Position numbers and translations under genes: made by a program | Shown here: positions 37,321 through 48,867 of the stretch, one piece after another | Numbering within the stretch: position 1 is the first letter of the stretch | Layout of the letters: each line of letters opens with the position of its first letter | Notes under the pieces: model-generated | What the model was told of the DNA's origin: nothing | Databases searched by the model: none | Seen by the model: the letters and a program-made list of their open reading frames with translations, nothing else | From: Euonymus europaeus | Lineage: Eukaryota > Streptophyta > Magnoliopsida > Celastrales > Celastraceae | Reading direction: 5' to 3' | Length of the DNA stretch: 64,000 bases | Assembly (NCBI GenBank): GCA_963580455.1 | Contig: OY756966.1 | Location: forward strand, 20,587,001 to 20,651,000

Positions 37321-37479
37321 CATACCACTAGTAATAAATTGACATCTTATAAGCTATCATAAACTTACGATCTACCAAACACTACATAAAAAAATTACAC
37401 CTTATACACAAAATTCATTCATAGAAAAATAATATTTATTGGCCAATAAATTTTAACGTAGAAACCAATATCATGAGAA

Positions 37480-38140
37480 AACTTATAAGTTTTGATTGTG
37501 TCAAAACTTGCAGGTGGATTTAATTATCCGATACGATAAATAAGTTAAGTGGAAGTCTCGAGGTCTATGATTTATGAATTGAATTGTTAGTAATTTAATT
37601 TATAAAATAGGGATCAATTCTATTAACATAGGAAGTTGATAAGTATTTAATGAGAACATTACAATTCTGAAGTTTACCAAATGAAGAAAGTTGATTATGT
37701 AAATTGAAATTTTCCTTTTGTTATTAAGTCAAAATATATTTGCTAAGAAGTTCTTGTTGTGCCACTATATAAGGAACTCAAATTGTCTCTAGGGTTACAC
37801 GTTTTTTCACTTAGAAAGTCAAAACCCTAAGGCAACAACTCTTCCACCATAGTTCGAGTTTCAATAACGAGGTCACACAGGGAAGACATCTGGTGTCCGA
37901 GCTCCTATTATTGTTTGGTTTGTGATCAAGTTCCTGTGCGGTTCATGATCAGAGAAAAAGTCATTCGCCGTTACTTGATCGTTGTACAGATTCCTTTAAG
38001 ATAAAATCAAACAGATCTTACTAGGTGTGATATTTAAGACGAAAGTAAGTAGAACGGATAAAATTTTAATCTAGCAGCTTGTGCACTCTATCAACTAGTG
38101 CATTCTTCAGAATCATTGCATTGCGTATCCTTCAATTATT
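37480..38140 (+). repeat. Diverged copia LTR fragment
   Basis: It shares with the 3' LTR at 44519-45993 an ordered set of blocks: TTTTGATTGTGTCAAA, GGTGGATTTAATTATCCGA and AAATAAGTTAAG, then a TATATAAGGAACTC promoter-like part and an AAACCCTAA-type leader. There is no internal sequence next to it, so it may be a solo LTR. Confidence 0.5.
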
Positions 38141-40312
38141 TCAATTAAATATCATATTAATGAATTAATATATTAAAGTATAACTTAAAGCTTTTAGAAC
38201 AATAAACATGAAGGTTAAATAAAGTCATATTTACTTATTTGAAAAAAAAAGAATTTTTTTTCTAGAAAGCTAATAGTTAAAAGTTGATTAAATCAACTAC
38301 TTTAGACTGCACTATTTTTTTCTTTGTAGATTAAAAGTTGATGAAAATCAGTGAAAAAGACTTTAAAAAAAAAGATAATATATAAATTCTTAATGCATCA
38401 AAATATATAGTTTTAATTTTTTGCCCCTGAAGATGCTAGTTATTTTTCTTTTACTGAAGTCATGCACACGAGTGCATATATATTATCCATTCTCGCATGA
38501 TACAATCCACTGTAAAAATCTCATGTACGAGAGTTATTTACCTATTGAAGCCATGCAAATTATACATTTCCACCAATGTTGGAGTAGGACTTGAGCATCC
38601 TCAAATAAGATGATCAAACCACATAAATCAACATTATTTGGAAATCAATTTGGAATGCAGCCTAATCATATAGAAAAGTTAGGTCATCAATTATACAAGA
38701 AACATCATTGTCTCTAATTAAAACACCACACATGAGAAAATAAAGAACTCCCCATTATAACCATAGTGGAAGCCATTGTCCTTGAACTTTCCTTAACAAA
38801 GCCACGATTAGGATTTCTCTTTGACACGTGCTAAAGTCACGCAGGAGTGTGACCTACTTTTTCATACAATTAGTCACAATATATATGGATGCGACAAGCC
38901 ATACAATCGTGCAATCGCACGCGACCATTTTTTAAAAGAAATTAAAAGTAATAATAGATAAAGGTACAAATTTTAAATAATTAAAAATTAAAGTTATTAT
39001 AAAGAATGTGCATCATTTAGTGTATAGTGATGGGTGTTTGGTTGCTTCTTCACATAAATAACCAAAACCCTCGCACAAAGTTTAAAATAAATAAATACTT
39101 GTTGACCTATTTTGGTTATGGTTGTGGGATTAACCAAACACGGCTCATGCAATTTTAATATTTTACTTGGTGAATGATTTTCCTCACACTTTTTCTTTTC
39201 AAGTCCAACTCCACTAGAAAAAGTGGATGGGGCTCTTGATCATACTAACCTCATCAAGATAAAGTCAACTGTTTATTTGTTGGGAAATATTTTTTTTAAT
39301 TAAAGTGGAACAATTTTTGGTCTTTTTTTTTTGTGAAAGTGATATCAGGGTCACTGTGAGTGAAGAAGAATTGGACCCGCAGGATAAAAGGTCATTGATT
39401 ATCTATAGGAAGCTAATGTGTAGAACCCTATTTTGGTCCAGTCTTACATAGTAATTCGAAAATATTCTTTCTTAAGACAAATCAAAGCACACACGATAAA
39501 GATAGTCAAAAATAGAACAAAAGCATCTTTATTCATTTTCATCACATATTACAAGGTTGCAAGAGGTTCGTTCTCCTGAAAACTCCCTAAAGTACTAAAT
39601 TATAAATAGTGCACGTTTGGTTACCCTTAAAATATTATAATAGTTGTATTCTCATTACATTACAACGTTTCACATTCACTAATTTAAATATGTAGTGTAA
39701 TACTGTGAAATCCCGACCCAAACGTGGAGATTTTTATGTTGGGAAGTTGATGAATACATTGGAGGTGTCTAGACACTTAAAGTTTAAATGGTAGGAAGAG
39801 AGTTCTGAGATGAAACACTTTGTGCTGAAAAGCACAGAGTATCCAGACACCCTACGAGGGTGTCGCGACAATTCCTTCACATGGGGAGTACTTGAAAATA
39901 CAAGGTGTTCGGACACTTGTGGGTTTTCCTGGTTTTAAAGACCAATTTTAGGCCATTTTTGAGAAATATAACATAATTAACCTGAGAGGAGAGAGAAAGA
40001 GAGAGAAAACTAGAGAGATAAGCGATTTCTTTGTGGATCAAGCATGGATTTTGAATGTTTGTGAGTTGCTAACAAGATTCAAGAAATATTTGAGGATTTG
40101 AGGTAATTTTCTTTGAGTTTTGAAAAGTTAGGTTTTTGATAGATTTGTAGTAGACTTTCATTTATTGGTCTAGATGCTTATGAAAGTTATTTTTATACAT
40201 GAATGTGGTTATATATCTAGTTTTTTTTTTGTCGATTTGGAGTAGAGATTCGATTTGTTTTTATCAATTGAGTGTCTTAAAATGATTTTATCCGAATTTT
40301 CAATACATAAAA
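38141..40312. other. AT-rich non-coding DNA
   Basis: No coding motif. Near 39703 TGTGAAATCCCGACCC could be the left end of an LTR, and 39703-40270 lacks similarity to anything else here. A GA-rich run lies near 39985-40015. Confidence 0.4.
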
Positions 40313-40640
40313 CTAACTTCCCAATAACATCAAGAAGCTGGTTCTCTTGTTCTTCCTTCCACTAAAACAAATGTCTTCGCCAAGGAATGTTCCAAACCCA
40401 GTTTGTACCATTCCATAACCCAAAGCTATGAATGGAATGATGATAAAGATTAGATATATTATAAAGACACGGAAACTGAACATTAAGTGGAGCATCTCCA
40501 ACCCACAGGTCTTCCCAAAAGCGGATATTTTTCCATCACCATAGCCGAAAGCAAGGCTGCTTTTAATTGCTTCTTCAATTTTACCATTTGAGGGGTCAAG
40601 GAGCATCTGAACATTCTTCCACAAATAAGATATAGTGTTA
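40313..40640 (-). pseudogene. LINE ORF2 C-terminal fragment
   Basis: On the minus strand a frame reads WKNIRFWEDLWVGDAPLN, then NGTNWVWNIPWRRHLF and EEQENQLLDVIG. This matches the zinc-knuckle-proximal end of plant LINE ORF2 proteins, downstream of the reverse transcriptase. The piece is cut at about 40636 by an LTR start on the plus strand. Confidence 0.75.
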
Positions 40641-41330
40641 TACCCCATTTTTGTCCAAATTCTCTTCCTATAAAAGTGCAAAATAGAAAAATAATAATAA
40701 TAAAGTACAAAAACATAAAACAAAAACAAAAAAGGGCCAACCCTTCCTCCATTTGGTCCAAATATTTACAGGAAAAAAATGGAGGTTACAAGCCCAACTA
40801 CCCAAATAAACCTAACCCAAATGTTGACCCATGTCTTGGCCCAAACCTAGCGACGGCCCATCTCCAAAGAAGCTTTCAATTGCATTAAGGTGGATGATGG
40901 GCGGCTGATAGGAGCAGAAGATGGCCGGTTGAGACAGGAGGAGACCGGTGGACTTAAAGGAAAAACAGAAATGGCAGGGGATGGTGGAAATTGATTGAAA
41001 GGGTTGGGCAGGAAGGAGGCCAGTGCAGTAGGTCTTAAAAAGGCGAAGTAATCTTTGGCATCGGGGATCAGACTCATCACCAGATCAACTAGCCATCATC
41101 AACCCCAACATTCTTTCTTTACATTCATTATCAAGCTCCACCCACCATCACCACCAGAAACCTTTCTTGGCACATGATCGAAGCCGCCATCTCCAAGATA
41201 CTCATCATCACCGAGTCTTTCCTCAGCTGAGAATCACAGTCACCAATCTCTATAACATCTACCCATCTCTTTGGTGAGTAGTTGGGCATCATCCGACCCT
41301 CACTGTTAGCAGAGGTACTATCATCACTGT
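40636..41330 (+). repeat. Possible LTR beginning TGTTATACCCC
   Basis: TGTTATACCCCATTTTTGTC is a start typical of many plant LTRs, and it lies exactly where the LINE fragment ends. Runs of GGCCCAA/CCCAAC follow. No partner or primer site was found, and the right boundary is unknown. Confidence 0.4.
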
Positions 41331-41354
41331 CATCACATATATACCTATTAAGTT

Positions 41355-41578
41355 ATATATATATATATATATATATACTCTAATACACATGCCTATTGTA
41401 TATATATGAACCGTATATGTTATGAAGTATATGTATATATCTATGTGTGTGTGTTTGTGTAGGTGCGCTATATATATACATGTGCAATTTGGTATATGTG
41501 TGTGGTCTATATATATATATGTATGTATGTATCCGTGAGTGTGTTGGCTATTAGATATATATATATATATATATATAT
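41355..41578. repeat. Compound TA/TG microsatellites
   Basis: Several (TA)n, TATG and TGTG runs lie in this stretch, the longest near 41356-41378 and 41554-41577. Confidence 0.9.
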
Positions 41579-41629
41579 GTATGCTATATATAGATATTGG
41601 AGCTAAAATTATGGAACTAATTTTAGTAA

Positions 41630-41847
41630 CTTGTTGTAACGTCTTTGTTGCTATACTTAGTTTGTGCATATCTTGTAATTACTTGATAGGCTCTATTTTA
41701 GGCTATAGTTATAGGCTGAATTATCTCCTAATTATTCTCCTAGATCAGTGTTATACTTGTTATACGTTCTCTTATATATAGATGATATATGACTGTATAC
41801 AATTATTTTGAATGAGAATATATCTTCTCTTTTTATCTCTTTCCACA
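41630..41847 (+). repeat. 5' LTR of copia element A (approximate start)
   Basis: A short LTR-like sequence with a TATATATAG box near 41775 ends CCACA immediately before the primer-binding site at 41848. The start near TGTTGTAACG (about 41632) is a guess. It does not resemble the 1.5-kb LTR at the other end. Confidence 0.55.
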
Positions 41848-41859
41848 TGGTATCAGAGC
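41848..41859 (+). other. Primer-binding site (initiator tRNA-Met)
   Basis: TGGTATCAGAGC, the standard plant retrotransposon primer site, abuts the LTR end. Confidence 0.85.
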
Positions 41860-41900
41860 AGTTTTTTCTCTTCTTGTTCTTGTGATTTTGTCAATTTAAT

Positions 41901-42713
41901 ATGACAGAGTCTTCTTTAATCTCTACTGCTACTGCTGCTTCATCAATATCTACTGTTTCCGAGTTTGAGTCGAATCCAAATCAGCGACTCAGTTTGGTGT
42001 TATTGAATGAGTTCAATTACTTGCCTTGGACACGAGCAATTATTCTTGGTCTTGGAGGACGTTCAAAGCTTAGCTTCATTGATGAGAAAGCTATTGTTCC
42101 AGATGTTTCGTCTCCAACATATGCGACTTGGAAATCAAAGGATCAACTTGTTTGTTCATGGCTTCTTAATTCCATGGAGTCTCATCTTGTTGAAATTTTC
42201 AGCTATTGTGATTCTGCATCTCAACTTTGGATATCGATTCGTGATATCTATGGGCAGCAAAATAATTATGCCCGGATTTTTCAACTTCAACGTGATATTG
42301 TGAATTTGCAACAAAGTGGTAAGCCTATTGCCCAAATTCTTGCTAGTTTCAAAGGTATGTGGAATGAACTCGAAGTGTATAGACCTCATACTGTTGATGC
42401 TAACATACTTCGTAAACATCTTGAAGAAGATAAGATCTTTCAACTCTTGGCCAGTCTAGGGTCCTATTATGAGGATCTTCGAAGTCATGTTCATATGGCT
42501 CCGGAACTTCCAACATTAGCCACTGTTTGTTCAACAATCCAGCGAGAGGAAGTCAGGCAAAAAGTTTTGGATTATAAGCCAACAGATCTATCAGAAAATC
42601 GAGCATATGCAATTCATAGGCCGATCAAACGAGAACCATCTTTTAAAGGGAGACGACCAGATTTGAAATGTACTCATTGTAATCATCTTGGACATCAAGT
42701 TGATTGCTGCTAG
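41901..42713 (+). CDS. Copia gag, retrotransposon capsid
   Basis: The open frame of 270 codons begins 42 bases after the primer site. The N-terminal part (LNEFNYLPWTRAIILGLGGR, about residues 36-55) matches the copia gag N-terminal domain. The UBN2-like middle follows (WLLNSMESHL; FQLQRDIVNLQQSG). A zinc knuckle CTHCNHLGHQVDC ends it. The protein would form virus-like particles that package the element RNA. The frame stops at TAG just after the knuckle, while the protease frame is shifted. The element lacks integrase and cannot transpose alone, though this gag looks intact. Confidence 0.85.
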   Translation: MTESSLISTATAASSISTVSEFESNPNQRLSLVLLNEFNYLPWTRAIILGLGGRSKLSFIDEKAIVPDVSSPTYATWKSKDQLVCSWLLNSMESHLVEIFSYCDSASQLWISIRDIYGQQNNYARIFQLQRDIVNLQQSGKPIAQILASFKGMWNELEVYRPHTVDANILRKHLEEDKIFQLLASLGSYYEDLRSHVHMAPELPTLATVCSTIQREEVRQKVLDYKPTDLSENRAYAIHRPIKREPSFKGRRPDLKCTHCNHLGHQVDCC

Positions 42714-42802
42714 ATTCTTCATCCCAAATTAAAACTGAAGTTTGGGAAGGAAAAAGGATTTTCAAAACCACGAGCCAATATTGTTGATCATCACAAGGCA
42801 AT

Positions 42803-43310
42803 ATGGTAAATTTTACCTCTAATCCTATTTCTCTTCTCAATGATTTTGCTAATTATCTTCAGATGAAAGATCATGCACCTGAAAGTACTAATCATGCACC
42901 TCAAAGTACTAATCATGCATCTGAGAGTACTAATTCAACGGCTACGGCTCTTCTAGGCAAGTTTGCTGGGTTTCTTGCTGATTCTGGTCCATCAACTCAT
43001 GTTGAAGGTATACCAACTGCACTTTCTACTGCCTTGGAATTTAGTACTATGCATGAGTTTTGGGTCATAGATTCTGGTGCCACTGATCATATGTCCAATT
43101 CGTTAACCAATTTTTTAGATTTCAACAAATTCAAAACTCCATCTCACGTTTATGTTGCCAATGGTTATAATGTTCCTGTTCTTGGTGAAGGAAAAATTAA
43201 ACTTCTTTCTGATAATAAGGACTCCATGGCCTTGTATGTCCATTCTTTTCCTGTTCAATTGCTTTCTGTGAGTAAACTTACTCAAACTCTTAATTGTCGT
43301 GCTATTTTTT
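42803..43310 (+). pseudogene. Copia protease (5'-derived part)
   Basis: The same frame runs from here to the RNase H. A spacer with a repeated HAPESTN-type heptapeptide (three copies, residues 24-44) precedes the protease motif FWVIDSGATDHMSN (about 90-103), where D-S-G is the catalytic triad. Conserved features follow (VYVANG, then HSFPVQLLSVSKLTQTLNC). Directly afterwards the frame jumps to reverse transcriptase sequence. The end of the protease, all of the integrase and the first half of the RT are missing. Confidence 0.8.
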
Positions 43311-44503
43311 TGCCTCAACCAGATGGATTTATAGGCAAAGACCAAAAGCACTTATTGTGCAAGCTTAAGAGGTCCATTTATGGACTTAAGCAGAAATCTA
43401 GGTCTTGGAATATAAGATTTGATTAGGTTATAAGATCCTATGGATTTGAGCAATGTCCTGATGAATCTTGCGTCTATCGAAGGAGCAATGGAAGTGTGGT
43501 GGTGTTCTTAGTACTTTACGTAGATGATATATTGCTCATCGAAAACGATGTATCTATATTATCCTCAGTTAAAGTCTGGTTGAACAGTCAATTCGAAATG
43601 AAAGACTTGAGAGAAGCTAGTCACATTCGTGGGATCAAGTTGCCGAGAAACCGGAAACAAAAAATGTTGGGCTTTTCTCAAGGAGTCTACATTGACATCA
43701 TCCTGGAAAGATTCGGTATGCAAGATTCCAAGAAAGGATTTCTTCCTTACAGACATGGAATCACCTTGTCTCGAGATCAGTGTCCTAAGGACTCTGATGA
43801 GATCAAGAGAATGAGTCAAGTACTATATGCCTCGACAGTGGGAAGCCTCATGTATGCCATGATGTGTACTAGACCAGATATATGTTATATGATTGGTCTA
43901 GTTAGCAGATATCAATCAAACCCAAGAATGGAACATTGGATTGCTGTAAAGCATATACTCAAGAATCTAAGGAGAACGAGGGATTATATGCTAGTTTATA
44001 AGGCTGATGAACTTGTACCTATAGGGTATACAGATTCAGATTTTCAGTCAGACAAAGATTCCAGGAAATCAACTTCAGGCTATGTTTTCACATTAGGAGG
44101 TGGAGCCATTAGTTTGAGAAGTGTCAAGCAATCCTGCATTGCTGACTCGACTATGGAAGCTGAATATGTAGCGGCCTCTGAGGCAGCTAAATAATCAATA
44201 TGGCTCCGAAACTTTCTAATAGATTTGAATGTGGTACCTACAGCTCAGTTACCTATTACACTTTACTGTGATAATAGTGGAACAATAGCAAATTCAAAGG
44301 AACCAAGAGCTTATTCGAAACGAAAACATATAGAACGCAAGTATCACTTGATAAGAGAGATCGTACGGAGAGGTGATGTCATAATGACGAAGATAGCATC
44401 AAAGGATAACTTGGCGGATCCATTTACCAAGTGCTTACCAACAAAATCATTTGAAGGACACTTGGAGGGCCTAGAAATAAGATGTGTACCCTCGTGGCCT
44501 TGA
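43311..44503 (+). pseudogene. Copia reverse transcriptase/RNase H (3'-derived part)
   Basis: This continues in the same frame: CKLKRSIYGLKQKSRSW, then LYVDDILLI with the Y-V-D-D active site (about 43520), STVGSLMYAMMCTRPDICY (near 43850), the RNase H Asp motif (YTDSDFQSDKDSR), SSTMEAEYV-type (here DSTMEAEYVAASEAAK), YCDNSG and KHIERKYHLIRE. Only two in-frame stops break it: TAG at 43424-43426 and TAA at 44192-44194. It is otherwise well preserved, so it is fairly young. It belongs with the 1.5-kb LTR that follows. Confidence 0.85.
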
Positions 44504-44505
44504 GC

Positions 44506-44518
44506 AAAAGTGGGAGAT
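44506..44518 (+). other. Polypurine tract
   Basis: AAAAGTGGGAGAT lies directly before the TG of the 3' LTR. It serves as the plus-strand primer. Confidence 0.65.
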
Positions 44519-45993
44519 TGATAGGGATAGTATGCTAAAGGCCATTATTTTATGTAATATTCAAACTCGATTTATTTATTTAGAATAAAATATGTTTAGC
44601 ACTTTATATATGAAAAATGACATATTGACATAAGCGTCTTTTATTATATATGGTATATGAATTGGTGTGTAGAGTTTAGCTTACATACAGAAGATCAATT
44701 CATAAGTTCATATTGAATATAAGCAAACGATCACAGCTTAGACAGAATTGGATAAACCGTTGGCAGGGCTATAGTATAGTATTTCAATGTCTATCTTGAT
44801 TATGGAAAGCGGTACAACTTGAACTTACTATACTACTACACTTGAAGTGTATTGATCAGGACTATGTGTGAGTCAATTTTTCCAGTTTGACTACATGAAA
44901 AATTGTACATTCACACTGATGTTATGACATTATTCATAATCTTAATTTATTAAAGATTATTGGTACGCGTGCATTTAATGTATGTGACTTTGACTTACAA
45001 AAGGGTGAGGTCTTTTTGTACAGGCTGATATGCACCGAGTGAATTGGGTTACCGCATTAAATGTACAATGGAAAATAATCTATTAATAAAATTCACGTCC
45101 AATTATGGATTGATGATACCCTCTCGAGAAGCTTGTAGGTTTTGAGATTGTGTCAAACCTTGAAGGTGGATTTTAATTAATCCGACACATTCAAATAAGT
45201 TAAGCAGTAAGCTCAAGAAATATTTAAAGATGTCAATTAAATATTATATATCAGTGGCATATTTAATTGACGAGTATCTGTAACTTAACGTGAGGATTTT
45301 GATGAACGATTATAACGAAAGGCTCAGATTTAATTTGAGATAAAACGGGAAGTGCAACTATAATATTTTAGTGAAATATATTATAGTTTATGGATTTTAA
45401 TTATGCTCATGGGTTTGGGCTGATAATTAAATCTATAGGAAGCCCATGTTTTATTTTTCCTTGTTGGTCCCCACTGTAGCCCATGTAAGCCCAAACCTAG
45501 GTGAATCAGGAAACTTAACTGATGTTGGAGTTCTTAATTAGAGAGGAGTGTGGCCGGCCACCTAGGGTTAGGAAACCCTAAGTTGGCTGACCTCTATATA
45601 AACACACACTAGTGTATTTTTGTTTTCCTAACATTGAGACTCCAGTTGGACTCGACTCTCTAATTTTCTACACAGTTTTGATTTCTGTTCATCAGGTTCT
45701 TGGTGTAAGGAGTCTACGCTCTTGAATCCAAGTTTGGGAATTGATGCATACAGTGGAAGATCCGCGGGATTGAGCTTTGAATCAATCCAGCTGACTCCAT
45801 CCTTTGATATAGATTATTAGAGATCAATTCAGAGAGATCTCTAGGTATGTAATCTTTGCACAATTAGTTTAGTTATAGATTATGCATGTCCACCATAATT
45901 AGTAAGAAATTTTTGAAAACTGTTTTTCTATCGATTACTCCTATGTACGTTTATTGTTTTAAAAACATTTCCGCTAGTGCATATTTTCCAACA
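44519..45993 (+). repeat. 3' LTR of copia element B, 1475 bp
   Basis: It begins TGATAGGGATAGTATGC after the purine tract and ends CATATTTTCCAACA. A promoter-like CTATATAAACACAC lies near 45593. The matching 5' LTR is absent from this window. Confidence 0.7.
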
Positions 45994-47640
45994 AGTGACA
46001 CCTTCTGTCGTTATCAGGCATGGTTGCAGGGATACCATGTCACGGGGTAGGTGACTTGAGTAACATCGAGTTGGCCAATTCAAAGGGTGTAGTGAAGAAG
46101 AGAGAATTGTGGGCAGGTTGTTTTGGTTAGTTCGGCCTTAGTATTTGGTTGTTGCATTGGACTTGTGGTCCAAAATCTTTGTTGGCCATTTGATCCAAAT
46201 TGGATAGTTGGACCGTGAGAAATAAAATAATGGATTTAAATGATTTTTTCTCATGAGGCCCACTGAACTTTTAACCCAACAAATTTAATAAAAACCCATT
46301 TGATATAAACTTGACCCAAATATTTTAACTTATGGCTCATGTTATTTTTAAAATATTTTAAGCTCAAATGTTTATTTAAGCCCATTTTATAAATGACCAT
46401 TTTTTCTAAATTAATAGTTGACCATAATTTTAATTAGGTTTGACCAAGTTAATTTACCAATTAAATAATTGGGCCTACGACCCAAATGGCCAGGTTTATT
46501 GATCTAGTGACTATTGCACAACATGGTCGTTAATCCCAAACCACGTCTCCACATGTCTCAAAATTGGTGAACCTTAAGCCTATATGGTGGTTTCTTGAAC
46601 TCCCAAATATTCATATCATAATGAGTAATCATATTAACAAAAGTCTTGAACTTTCAAATATACTAAACTTAATACTCATGACAAAATAAGAGTCTTCTAG
46701 TAGTCACTCAAATCTTCACTTGTTTGCCCATCCCGTGCTAGTCCTTGCTCATGTCTTCATGTATTATTTAGATGTACGAGGATTAGCCAAGCTGTTCAAT
46801 TGGAGATGCAATGAATAATACCATCACAAGTTGTAACTACAGATTTGAAGCAAGCACGGATTTCTTAAGTAACAAGAACACACAAGTTTAGTCACAGCAC
46901 ATATCTTAATCTTCAAAAGTTCATGATGCAAATGATAGTAGAAAAAGTTATAAACATGCAATAATATTATACATATGAACTACTCCCACATGCCATACTA
47001 ATAGAAACCGATCATGGAGATCTAGTTCCCGCTAGCCTCGTATAGCTTCTCATATTCGTCAATCGGTTAGTAGAAGGGAGAGACCACCCGTATGCTTTTC
47101 TGTCAAAAATATTGTGGTGTAAAATAATCAAGTGTGGGGGGAAAACCTCATCCATATCTCACGTGTCTCTCAAGACGTACCCACGTAAGACCTGCCTTTG
47201 CACAGGCATATGCACTCCTTCATTTGATTTACGTGTCTACCACTAGTATGGATGAGGGAGTAGGACTTAATAGTCATATCCTAGCCATTGTCACATGATG
47301 CTAAACACATAGAGTTTGAAGCTAACGTATCCATCATATATTTCATATGGATATATCATACAAACGGTGTTTATCGGAATTGAAAAATATTACAGGTCTC
47401 TCCTATATACACAGCACCAGGACAAATCATAGGACTATCATAGTGTCAATGCTTACTAAACATATCATAATAATCATCAATACAAGCATATAAATGTCTA
47501 ACTACCAAAAGGAAGATAACTGATAACAAATCTTTTCAATCTCTTAACAAATTAATAGCAGGTTGCATGTTTTGGTGTAGGTGTTGTTCTCTTTTTAATT
47601 CCCACATATTACACAAGAAATTATAGTTTGTTCAAATAAT
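45994..47640. other. Non-coding DNA right of copia B
   Basis: No coding motif. Near 46230-46510 it is rich in CCCAAA/GGCCCAA words, like the LTR at 40636. The part near 47160-47260 looks GC-richer and unique. Confidence 0.35.
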
Positions 47641-48256
47641 CATTTAAGCTAATACATAGCTTCATATGCGCACCCAATTCAACAAACTAGCACAATTGTT
47701 AAAACATCATCACAACAAGAATAATTCTTTTATTATATTATAGCACCGACAATCCTCACCTTGTCCAATGTTCTCAATCTCGTGCGGGGGCTTTCCCTTT
47801 TTGCTTTTCGTACACAAGACTCGGTCCTTCTTGGTTAGTCCCTCGTTCCTCTTGTGCTATCTGCAAAATGGTCCTTCCTTCTTCTCGGTGAGTTCTCACT
47901 TATTGTCCCTTTTCTCTACTTCATCTTCTTCTGTGAGACTTCACTTTTTAACCACCCAGGGCTTCACCTTTTTATTTCTCTCTACATTCCTCTTACTATT
48001 TTACTCCATCTATGCAATGTGGTGTTCACGCATTTGCCCTCTTTGCCAACCAAAATTTTTCTTTCCTTATCCCATTTGGACTTGCATGGCAGCCAATGTC
48101 CTTGATGAACAATTTTTTTTCCTTTCCGGGTCTCCACACTCTCCAGCACAAGAAGCCTATTGGACCTCCAATTATCATATTGCTATGTTTTCATAATTGT
48201 ACCTCATTTTCTAAGCACAATACTTCTCCCATTGGTTTACCCCATCACTCAAACTT
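47640..48256. repeat. R repeat, copy 1 left part
   Basis: It matches 62010-62540 almost throughout (CAATGTTCTCAATCT, TTCTCGGTGAGTTC and CCCATTGGTTTACC are shared). It is cut by a copia element and resumes at 51366. Open frames in both copies (47768-48196, 62123-62590) have low-complexity Phe/Ser/Leu content, and I treat them as composition-driven. Confidence 0.75.
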
Positions 48257-48853
48257 GTCTCTTGTAGTGTTTTGTCTTATCTCAAAGTGCTTTTATAGGA
48301 GATTAAGATGTTATTATTATCATGAATTAACAAAGCTTATCATGTGGATCGTGCACTATATAAGAAAACACAATATCAAGATTGATGTTGGCCGAAGCTA
48401 TTGCAAATCTTGTGCCCATGTTATTTAGTCTTTGTTTTATTCTCTCATATTATTCTTATAATGGTGAGATTATTCATGTAAATTGAGAGAGATTAGTTTG
48501 AGAAAGAGAGTTTCACATTTCACTTGTGTTCTTCACGAGAAGGAGTGATTCCTTGTTCATGAAGTCTTTTGGAGGTGCCAAAAGCGAGCTCTACTTAGGT
48601 GGGTTGAGTGTGGACGAGAAATATACACTAAATGAATGGGATGTACAAGCGATGTCTTTAGGTCAAAGAAAGGGTTGTACTATTGATTCGTGATTAGTGG
48701 ATTGTTTCTCAAGATTGGTCGCTCATAGACTGGAGGTTTTTCCCAGTAAGGTTTCCTCGTTAAAATCGTGGTGTTTTAATTTGTTTTTATTTTTCACATT
48801 AAATTTTCATATTTTGTTGACTAACGATCTTGGTGAGATACACTGAACTCTCA
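48257..48853 (+). repeat. 5' LTR of copia, truncated at its left end
   Basis: It is equivalent to 50768-51365 of the 3' LTR. The first roughly 455 bp of the LTR are missing, along with about 50 bp of the R repeat. Confidence 0.85.
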
Positions 48854-48855
48854 AG

Positions 48856-48867
48856 TGGTATCAGAGC
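48856..48867 (+). other. Primer-binding site (initiator tRNA-Met)
   Basis: TGGTATCAGAGC, two bases after the LTR end. Confidence 0.9.

Noticed and set aside
47768..48428. R-repeat ORF as a real gene
   Set aside because: Phe/Ser/Leu-rich reading of pyrimidine-rich DNA. The related ORF at 62123-62590 is only partly alike and shifts frame, so coding constraint is not shown.
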